Positions 14,228-19,750 of a stretch of 19,750 nt of DNA are shown one piece after another. Numbering within the stretch: the stretch's first letter is position 1; each line of letters begins with the position of its first letter. Position numbers and translations under genes: made by a program. The notes beneath the pieces were generated by a model. That model saw only the letters and a program-made list of their open reading frames with translations, made no database searches and was not told the origin of the DNA. This DNA is from Candidatus Dormiibacterota bacterium (GTDB lineage Bacteria > Chloroflexota > Dormibacteria > Dormibacterales > Dormibacteraceae). The stretch lies in NCBI GenBank assembly GCA_003151665.1, contig PLYD01000081.1, positions 28,424 to 48,173 of the forward strand, read 5' to 3'.

Positions 14228-14870
14228 CGGCGCTTCTGATGGCCCTGATCCCGGCTCCAATTCCCTGCTTGTGACCGAACACCGAACTGCCCGCCACCAG
14301 CACCGTGGCGCCGGCTTTGACCACCAGCGGCGCCGTCTTGGCATCGATGCCGCCGTCGACCTCAATCTCCACCTCTGCCGAGATCGCCCTGACTCTTCGT
14401 ATTTTGTCCGGGCTCGAGGCGATGAACTTCTGGCCGCCGAAGCCGGGCTCGACGGTCATGACGTTGACGGTCGTGATGAAGGGCAGAATCTCGCGCAGAG
14501 TCTCGACCGAGGTCGCGGGGTTGATGGCGACGCCGGCTTTGGCGCCCAGCTCCTTGATGCGCATCACGGTTCTGTAGAGGGATGTCGTCGACTCGACCTG
14601 CACCTCGATCAGTGTGGCGCCGGCCTTTACGAAGGCCTCGATGAACAGCTCGGGGTTGTCGATCATCAGGTGGGCCTCGATCGGCAGCTCGGTGACGCGC
14701 CGCACCGCCTCGACCACCATCGGGCCGAACGTGAGGTTGGGCACGAAGTGGCCGTCCATCACATCGACCTGGATACGGTCCGCGCCCGCTCGCGCCGCCT
14801 CTTTCACCTGCTCGCCAAGCTTTGTGATGTCGGCGGACAGGATCGAGGGGACGATCTCGACCTTGCTCAC
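14220..14870 (-). CDS. rpe: Ribulose-phosphate 3-epimerase
   Basis: Interconverts ribulose-5-phosphate and xylulose-5-phosphate; TIM barrel. GTG 14870 is chosen as start because it overlaps the pgl stop as GTGA and begins right at the conserved strand MSKVEIVPSILSAD, giving 216 residues; ATG 14900 would add ten residues inside pgl. Seen: VDVMDGHFVPNLTFGP with metal ligand Asp36, EAHLMID with His67, VEPGFGGQKFI and EVDGGID with Asp172. The first metal-binding His of the usual IHVDVMDG motif is Gln34 here (IQVDVMDG). The remaining signature is complete, so the enzyme may still be active, perhaps with altered metal use. Confidence 0.94.
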   Translation of the reverse strand: MSKVEIVPSILSADITKLGEQVKEAARAGADRIQVDVMDGHFVPNLTFGPMVVEAVRRVTELPIEAHLMIDNPELFIEAFVKAGATLIEVQVESTTSLYRTVMRIKELGAKAGVAINPATSVETLREILPFITTVNVMTVEPGFGGQKFIASSPDKIRRVRAISAEVEIEVDGGIDAKTAPLVVKAGATVLVAGSSVFGHKQGIGAGIRAIRSAVV

Positions 14871-15511
14871 CTGCCTGCCGCCGCGCGGTCGATCAGCCAT
14901 CGTGCGCCCGCAATCATCCCCGATGGCACCTGTTGCCGTTTCGCCATGGCGACCGCCTTCGCCTTGCCCGCGCCTGTCGCCAGGATGATCACCTGACGCG
15001 CGCCCTGAATGGCCGGCAGCGTCAGGGTCACGCGCTCAGGTGGGGGCTTCGGAGAGTTTCTTACTCCTGCCACGAGGCCCTTCGCTTTGAGGATTGGGTG
15101 GCCGGGAAAGAGTGAGGCGGTGTGCCCGTCCTCGCCGATTCCCAGGACGACCACGTCCAGTGGCACCAGCGCCTTGATTGTCGACTCATACTCGGCGGCG
15201 CCCTCGTCGGGGCCGAGCTCGGCTGGCATGCGGTGCACCGTGGCCGGCGCCACCTTGTCCAGCAGGGTCTCCCTGGCCATCCTGTAGTTGCTGTCCGGGT
15301 GGTCGGGCGGCACGCACCGCTCGTCGCCGAACAGCACGGTGACCCTGCCCCATTCGACCTCCATGTTTGCCAGCAGCTCGTAACACCGCGCCGGCGTGGT
15401 GCCTCCGGCCAGCACGAGGGTCCGTGAGCCTTCCTGGAGGGCCTGCGCGATCGCCTCGGCCGCGGCGGCTGCGACGTCCTCCGCGGTCTCGAGGACCGTG
15501 AACTCGCTCAC
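14867..15511 (-). CDS. pgl: 6-phosphogluconolactonase (DevB type)
   Basis: Hydrolyses 6-phosphogluconolactone to 6-phosphogluconate, the step after G6PDH. 214 residues from GTG 15511, three bases after the opcA stop. Motifs: VLAGGTTPARCYELL near the N-terminus, LFGDERCVPPDHPDSNYRMA, VVLGIGEDGHTASLFPGHP and a C-terminal GMIAGARWLID. Length and motifs match the NagB-like lactonase family with no gaps. No strong ribosome site precedes the start, so coupling to opcA is likely. It ends in a GTGA overlap with rpe. Confidence 0.95.
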   Translation of the reverse strand: MSEFTVLETAEDVAAAAAEAIAQALQEGSRTLVLAGGTTPARCYELLANMEVEWGRVTVLFGDERCVPPDHPDSNYRMARETLLDKVAPATVHRMPAELGPDEGAAEYESTIKALVPLDVVVLGIGEDGHTASLFPGHPILKAKGLVAGVRNSPKPPPERVTLTLPAIQGARQVIILATGAGKAKAVAMAKRQQVPSGMIAGARWLIDRAAAGR

Positions 15512-15514
15512 TGG

Positions 15515-16906
15515 TTAGAGGGCGCGCATGAGCTCGGCCGCGGCCGTCAGGGAGCGCGTGTACACGGTGTCGTTCGCGCCCGTCGACAGCAGCTTGAGCA
15601 GCAGCGTGGCCTCGTCCTCTAGGTCGACCTGCTGCACGTGGCGCAGCGTCTCCGCGCCTCCGATGTCGATCATCGTCAGCAGTACGTGGTTCTGGCCTCG
15701 CCGCCGCTCGCGGGCGAGGACCGTCGAGCTGTGCCGCCGCTCATCGCCGGGGAGCTCACCAGTGGCCATGTGGTGCAGGGCTTCGAGGTTGCGCTGGAGG
15801 ACCTCGTGGTCTCGGGTGGCCGTGCGAAGCGCCACCTCCCGGCCTGCGTCGTCGTCGCCGCCAGGGCGGTGCTGATGGCTCAGCTCGCTCGGTCCGACCT
15901 CCGAGGTCAGCCGGTAGTGCCTTTCCGGGTCGCGCTGCACTGTCAGCTGGAACGTGCGGCCGGCTGAGGCTCCGCTGATGCGGATCGCGCTCACCTCGCC
16001 CTGGGCCAGGTCGGTTTTCGGCACGGACCTGAAGGCAACCTCCATCTGCCGGCCGCCCTCCATCTCGAAGTGCGCCACCAGCACGCCGCCCTTACCGCCG
16101 ACCGCCCGCTTGACCTTCCAGCCGAGCGCGGACGCGAGCCAGCCGACGAGTAAGGATGCCGCGATGCGGTTGCCCCGGCCCTCCCCGGCGTAGTCGACTC
16201 CCACCTCGGCGATGCCTTTCATGTAGTCGCGCCGGTCCTTGGGCTCGAAGAACTCGGCTATGGCCTCGCGCCATGGCTCGAGCCTTGCCCACTGGAAGTC
16301 CGCCGCCCCGAGGTGGCTGTGCGCGCTCAGCGCCAGGTCCGCCAGGCCGAGGAAGGATTGGTAGGGCCGGTCGAAGCGCGCCGAATCGACCACCAGGGCG
16401 TCGCAGATCCTGGTGGCGTCGAGCAGCTCGCGGGTGCCGAACGGCGGCGTGTCGAGCCACCAGAGGTACACCGGCACACCGCTCAGCAGGAGCGGGTCGA
16501 CCAGGGCGGCCAGATGCTCCCCTGCCGCGCCCTGGACGTGCAGCCCGACGACCTCGCACTGCGCGTGCACGTTTGAGGACGGGCTCAGCGGGTGGGTGGC
16601 GATGGTGGCATCGATGCGCCCCGCGCGCACGTTGACCTCCTCGCACACGATGAGCGCCATGTGCGGGTGATGCGCCGCGATCGCGACGCTGGCGCGCTGT
16701 GCGCGAGCCTCGTCCGCACTGTTGGTGGCGACCGCGACCAGCGTCATCACGCAGTTTCGGGCGCGAGGATGCTCGTCCTCGCCGGCCTCGGCGTGGGCAA
16801 ACTTCCTACGGATGCCGCTGAGCGCGCCCAGGACATCGCCGATCGTCACGGCCTCGCCGTGCCACGCCACATCCGGCACGGGCACCGAGCTCACGATCTG
16901 TGCCAT
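15515..16906 (-). CDS. opcA: Glucose-6-phosphate dehydrogenase assembly protein OpcA
   Basis: OpcA is a known partner of G6PDH in cyanobacteria and actinobacteria, needed for its assembly or redox control. The N-terminal two thirds show the family pattern: RNCVMTLVAVATN, GEHLAALVDPLLLSGVPVYL and WWLDTPPFG, a DLALSAHSHLG segment, DYAGEGRGNRIAASLLVGWL and a beta-rich part up to about residue 330. A charged linker (HQHRPGGDDDAGREVA) leads to a C-terminal helix EATLLLKLLSTGANDTVYTR that fits the usual OpcA ending. At 463 residues it is longer than most actinobacterial members and closer to cyanobacterial ones. Start may be ATG 16906, or GTG 16894, which gives a GTGA overlap with the zwf stop like its neighbours. 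It lies between zwf and pgl, as expected for a partner of Zwf. Confidence 0.9.
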   Translation of the reverse strand: MAQIVSSVPVPDVAWHGEAVTIGDVLGALSGIRRKFAHAEAGEDEHPRARNCVMTLVAVATNSADEARAQRASVAIAAHHPHMALIVCEEVNVRAGRIDATIATHPLSPSSNVHAQCEVVGLHVQGAAGEHLAALVDPLLLSGVPVYLWWLDTPPFGTRELLDATRICDALVVDSARFDRPYQSFLGLADLALSAHSHLGAADFQWARLEPWREAIAEFFEPKDRRDYMKGIAEVGVDYAGEGRGNRIAASLLVGWLASALGWKVKRAVGGKGGVLVAHFEMEGGRQMEVAFRSVPKTDLAQGEVSAIRISGASAGRTFQLTVQRDPERHYRLTSEVGPSELSHQHRPGGDDDAGREVALRTATRDHEVLQRNLEALHHMATGELPGDERRHSSTVLARERRRGQNHVLLTMIDIGGAETLRHVQQVDLEDEATLLLKLLSTGANDTVYTRSLTAAAELMRAL

Positions 16907-18423
16907 TCCCTGCCGTCAGCCCGAACGAGCTTGTCAGCCTCGGGCGGGCCCCACGTGCCGGATGGATAGAACGACAGCGGCGGCCGGTCGTCGCGCCATG
17001 CGGCCTCGATGGGATCGATAAAGCTCCACGCCGCCTCCACCTCATCGGCCCGCGTGAACAGCGTTGGGTCGCCGATCATGCAGTCGAGAAGCAGGCGCTC
17101 GTAAGCCTCGGGCGTCTCGACGAGGAACGAGGACATGTATGTGAAGTCCATCGACACATTGCGCAGGCGCAAGCCCGCGCTGGGCACCTTAGCTCCGAAC
17201 CGCAGCGAAATTCCCTCCTCCGGCTGAATGCGCAGCGTGATCGCGTTGGGGTCAAGGTCGCGCGCCGACTCGAACGTGTTGTGGGGCGGCCGCTTGAACC
17301 TGATGTGGATCTCGGTCACCCGTTTCGGCATTCGCTTGCCAACCCGAATGTAAAACGGGACCCCCGACCACCGCCAGTTGTCGACGAACAGGCGGAGCCC
17401 GGCGAATGTCTCGGTGAGGGAGCCGGGCGAAACGGCGTGCTCCTCTCGATAACCGACCACCTCTTCGCCCAGCACCCAGCCCTTCTTGTACTGGCCGCGC
17501 ACGGTTGAGGTCGCCACCTCGCTATCCTGGATCGGCCTGATCGCGCGCAGCACCTTCACCTTTTCGTCGCGCACCGCCGTCGCCTCGAAGGTGATCGGCG
17601 GCTCCATCGCGACCAGGGCCACGAGCTGCAGCGCGTGGTTCTGCACGATGTCGCGCAGCGCGCCCGCCTTCTCGTAGTACCCGCCGCGCAGCTCCACCCC
17701 GATCTCTTCCGCGGCGGTGATCTGGACCGAGTCGATGAGGTTCGCATTCCACACCGGCTCGAAGATCGCGTTCGCGAAACGGAAGGCGAGGATGTTCTGG
17801 ACCGTCTCCTTGCCCAGGTAGTGGTCGATGCGGAAGACGGAGTCCTCGTGGAAGACGCGCTGCAGGATCTGGGTCAGCTCGCGCGCCGACTTGAGGTCCG
17901 AGCCAAAAGGCTTCTCGATAACGATGCGGTGGAAGCCCTTGCTCTTGGTGAGGCCGCCATCTTTCAGCTGCTCGACGATGGTTTCGTACGTGGGCGGTGG
18001 CGTGGCGCAGTAGTACACGCGGTTGCCGCCGAGGTGCCGGGTGCGGTCAAGCTCCTCGACCTTCCGCTCCAGCGACCGGAAGTCCTCGAGCTTGCTGAAG
18101 TCGACCCTCACGTAGAAGAGGCTTTGTAGGAACGCCTGCAGGACCTGCGGGTCGAGTGGCTGGGTGCGCGAGAACTTGGTGACGACGTCTGACGCGTGCT
18201 TGCGGAAGCCGGCGTCGTCGAGGTCGTCGATCGCGGCGCCGACGACCGCAAAGCCGGCGGGCAGCAGGCGCTGCTTCATCAGGTTGTAGAGGGCCGGCAG
18301 GAGCTTGCGGCCGCTGAGGTCGCCGGTGGCGCCGAAGATGACCATGAGCGAGGGGTCGCGGACCTTGAAGTCGAGCAGCCCCTCGGCCAGCGGGTTGTGA
18401 TCCAGCGGCCGCGCTCCGGTCAC
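16891..18423 (-). CDS. zwf: Glucose-6-phosphate 1-dehydrogenase
   Basis: Oxidises glucose-6-phosphate to 6-phosphogluconolactone, the entry step of the pathway. 510 residues from GTG 18423, which overlaps the gnd stop as GTGA. Seen: nucleotide-binding VIFGATGDLSGRKLLPALY, RIVIEKPFGSDL, the substrate-site signature FRIDHYLGKETVQNIL with the conserved Asp-His pair and lysine, GALRDIVQNHALQLV with the second catalytic His, and GVPFYIRVGKRM. Length and motifs are normal. The short overlaps with gnd and opcA suggest coupled translation. The final residues REWHRS are encoded in the opcA overlap. Confidence 0.97.
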   Translation of the reverse strand: MTGARPLDHNPLAEGLLDFKVRDPSLMVIFGATGDLSGRKLLPALYNLMKQRLLPAGFAVVGAAIDDLDDAGFRKHASDVVTKFSRTQPLDPQVLQAFLQSLFYVRVDFSKLEDFRSLERKVEELDRTRHLGGNRVYYCATPPPTYETIVEQLKDGGLTKSKGFHRIVIEKPFGSDLKSARELTQILQRVFHEDSVFRIDHYLGKETVQNILAFRFANAIFEPVWNANLIDSVQITAAEEIGVELRGGYYEKAGALRDIVQNHALQLVALVAMEPPITFEATAVRDEKVKVLRAIRPIQDSEVATSTVRGQYKKGWVLGEEVVGYREEHAVSPGSLTETFAGLRLFVDNWRWSGVPFYIRVGKRMPKRVTEIHIRFKRPPHNTFESARDLDPNAITLRIQPEEGISLRFGAKVPSAGLRLRNVSMDFTYMSSFLVETPEAYERLLLDCMIGDPTLFTRADEVEAAWSFIDPIEAAWRDDRPPLSFYPSGTWGPPEADKLVRADGREWHRS

Positions 18424-19334
18424 TTTTTCTCGGTTACGACTGCATGCCCGCCGAACTGGTTGCGCATCATTGCCAGCATCTTGTCAGCGAACGTGTCCTC
18501 CATCCGGCTGCGGAACCGGGCGAACAGCGACTCCGTGATGACCGGCGCCGGCACCGACTCCTCGATCGCCGCCTCCACCGTCCACCGCCCCTCACCCGTG
18601 TCCTCGACGTAACCCTTGATGCCCGCGAGCTGCGGGTCCCTGGACAGGCCATCGGCGATGAGGTCGAGCAGCCATGAACGCACGACGCTGCCGTAGCGCC
18701 ATGCCTCGGCGATGGCGTGCATGTCCATGCCGGGAAACGACTTGGATAGCTTCATAATCTCGAACCCTTCCGCATACGACTGCATGAGCCCGTACTCGAT
18801 GCCGTTGTGGACCATCTTCACGAAGTGCCCGGATCCCTCGGGCCCTGTGCGCACTAGTCCACCCTCAGCGGGAGCGAGGTCCTTGAGGAGCGGCAGGCAG
18901 TGCTCGTAGATCTTCTCCTCGGCCCCGACCATCAGGCAGTACCCGTTGGCCAGGCCCCACACCCCACCCGACGTGCCGGCGTCCATGTAGTGCAAGCCTT
19001 TTGCCTTGACACGTGCTGCGTCGTCCAGCGCGAGCTTCCAGTTCGTGTTGCCGCCGTCGATGATGATGTCTCCCGGCTCCCCAAGGCGAACGAGCTCGTT
19101 GATGGTCTGTGTGGTCGGTTCGCCCGCCGGCACCATCACCCACATCACCCGAGGCTTGGTCTGGAACGCCTTGACGAACTCCTCGAGCGAGTGCGCGCCC
19201 ACCGCGCCCTGGGCCTCGTGCGCCTTGACGGCGTCGGCGGACTGGTCGAACGCGATCATGTGGTGGCCCCGCTTGAGCAGGCGCACCACCATGTTGCCGC
19301 CCATGCGGCCCAGGCCAACCATTCCCATCTCCAT
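18420..19334 (-). CDS. gnd: 6-phosphogluconate dehydrogenase, short (YqeC-like) form
   Basis: Oxidatively decarboxylates 6-phosphogluconate to ribulose-5-phosphate. ATG 19334 is chosen: GGGAGG lies eight bases upstream, and the Rossmann motif GMVGLGRMGGNM starts at once; the open frame upstream adds only low-complexity residues. 304 residues is the short form of the family, lacking most of the C-terminal helical domain of the 470-residue enzymes. Also seen: VMVPAGEPT, IIIDGGNTNWK, DAGTSGGVWGLANG and GSGHFVKMVHNGIEYGLMQ with the catalytic Lys. An Asp (FDQSAD) ends the second beta strand where NADP enzymes carry Arg/Thr, so NAD preference is likely, as known for short-form Gnd. It follows the Tal/Pgi-like gene by 20 bases. 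Confidence 0.95.
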   Translation of the reverse strand: MEMGMVGLGRMGGNMVVRLLKRGHHMIAFDQSADAVKAHEAQGAVGAHSLEEFVKAFQTKPRVMWVMVPAGEPTTQTINELVRLGEPGDIIIDGGNTNWKLALDDAARVKAKGLHYMDAGTSGGVWGLANGYCLMVGAEEKIYEHCLPLLKDLAPAEGGLVRTGPEGSGHFVKMVHNGIEYGLMQSYAEGFEIMKLSKSFPGMDMHAIAEAWRYGSVVRSWLLDLIADGLSRDPQLAGIKGYVEDTGEGRWTVEAAIEESVPAPVITESLFARFRSRMEDTFADKMLAMMRNQFGGHAVVTEKK

Positions 19335-19354
19335 CGCGGATCCTCCCGGTGGTG

Positions 19355-19750
19355 CTACTTGGCTGCCGACTTGACCGCCGCGGCCAGCGCTCGCCAACCG
19401 GCGGCCGGGTCGCGGCCGAGGGTCACGCGCAGGACGGGCAGGCGTCTCGAGGTGAGCGACTTAAGGTCGCCCAGGGATTGCGCTTGCTTGAGGACCGAGA
19501 AGCTGAATGGCTGCCCGGGGATCGAAACGTCTTTGGTGTCGTCCTGCACGATTTGCAGGAACAGGCCGGTCTTCGGGCCTCCCTTGTGCAGCTGGCCGGT
19601 GGAGTGCAGGAACCTCGGTCCGTAGCCCGCGGTGGTCGCGATCTTTCTGCTGTCTCTCACGGCGGTTCTCATCGCGGCGATCGCCGAGCTCGAGGCGGGC
19701 GTGCGTGTGGTGTAGGCCATGATCGCGAAGTAAGCGCCAGGCTTCGCCTT
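19355..19750 (-). CDS. C-terminal part of a Tal/Pgi-type (transaldolase / phosphoglucose isomerase) protein, cut by the window end
   Basis: Only the last 131 codons are in the window; the frame continues past 19750 on the upstream side. The sequence GAYFAIMAYTTRTP, then GYGPRFLHSTGQLHKGG and FSFSVLKQAQSLGDLKSL, matches the C-terminal isomerase part of bifunctional transaldolase/glucose-6-phosphate isomerase proteins (the GPRFLHSTGQLHKGG signature and the isomerase lysine in VLKQAQ). Whether a transaldolase domain precedes it cannot be seen; a stand-alone isomerase of this type is also possible. It is upstream of gnd in the pentose phosphate operon, which fits either activity. Confidence 0.85.
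   Translation of the reverse strand, partial: KAKPGAYFAIMAYTTRTPASSSAIAAMRTAVRDSRKIATTAGYGPRFLHSTGQLHKGGPKTGLFLQIVQDDTKDVSIPGQPFSFSVLKQAQSLGDLKSLTSRRLPVLRVTLGRDPAAGWRALAAAVKSAAK

Overview
The window is GC-rich bacterial chromosome, almost fully coding, with many GTG and TTG starts and 4-base start/stop overlaps. Gene content points to an actinobacterium-like or Chloroflexota/Dormibacterota-like organism: OpcA next to G6PDH, a Tal/Pgi-type isomerase, an actinobacterial-type M1 aminopeptidase and a 7Fe ferredoxin. This placement is inference from gene content; there is no rRNA to fix it. No phage, IS element, CRISPR array or defence island is visible. The window is mostly central metabolism, and I do not see a clearly new multi-gene system.

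Left part (1-9300). A 5'-truncated acetyl-CoA synthetase on + converges on a minus-strand operon. In transcription order that operon is ferredoxin, isocitrate dehydrogenase, a small unknown protein and a CapA-like lipoprotein. Only 27 bases separate the ferredoxin start from a divergent + strand gene for a membrane-anchored pseudokinase with a long proline-rich linker. A single TAG then separates this gene, in the same frame, from an M1 aminopeptidase that lacks a normal start codon.

Middle (9300-13520). A minus-strand pair encodes GTP cyclohydrolase I and a RibD/DHFR-fold reductase. Next is a minus-strand single-pass membrane protein with FN3-like and SHOCT-like segments. A decayed stretch follows, with remnants of two genes meeting head to head near 12340: the C-terminus of a phospholipase C/phosphoesterase on minus and an unrecognised secreted-type C-terminus on +. 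After that come a small two-helix membrane protein, a STAS-like protein and tRNA-Ser(GGA), all on +.

Right part (13526-19750). A minus-strand operon encodes most of the pentose phosphate pathway. In transcription order it is tal/pgi-like (cut by the window end), gnd, zwf, opcA, pgl, rpe and rpiA. The junctions gnd-zwf and pgl-rpe are GTGA overlaps, zwf-opcA can be read the same way, and rpe-rpiA overlaps by 8 bases. The layout suggests co-transcription and translational coupling. The encoded steps would take glucose-6-phosphate to ribose-5-phosphate and xylulose-5-phosphate while making reduced nicotinamide cofactor.
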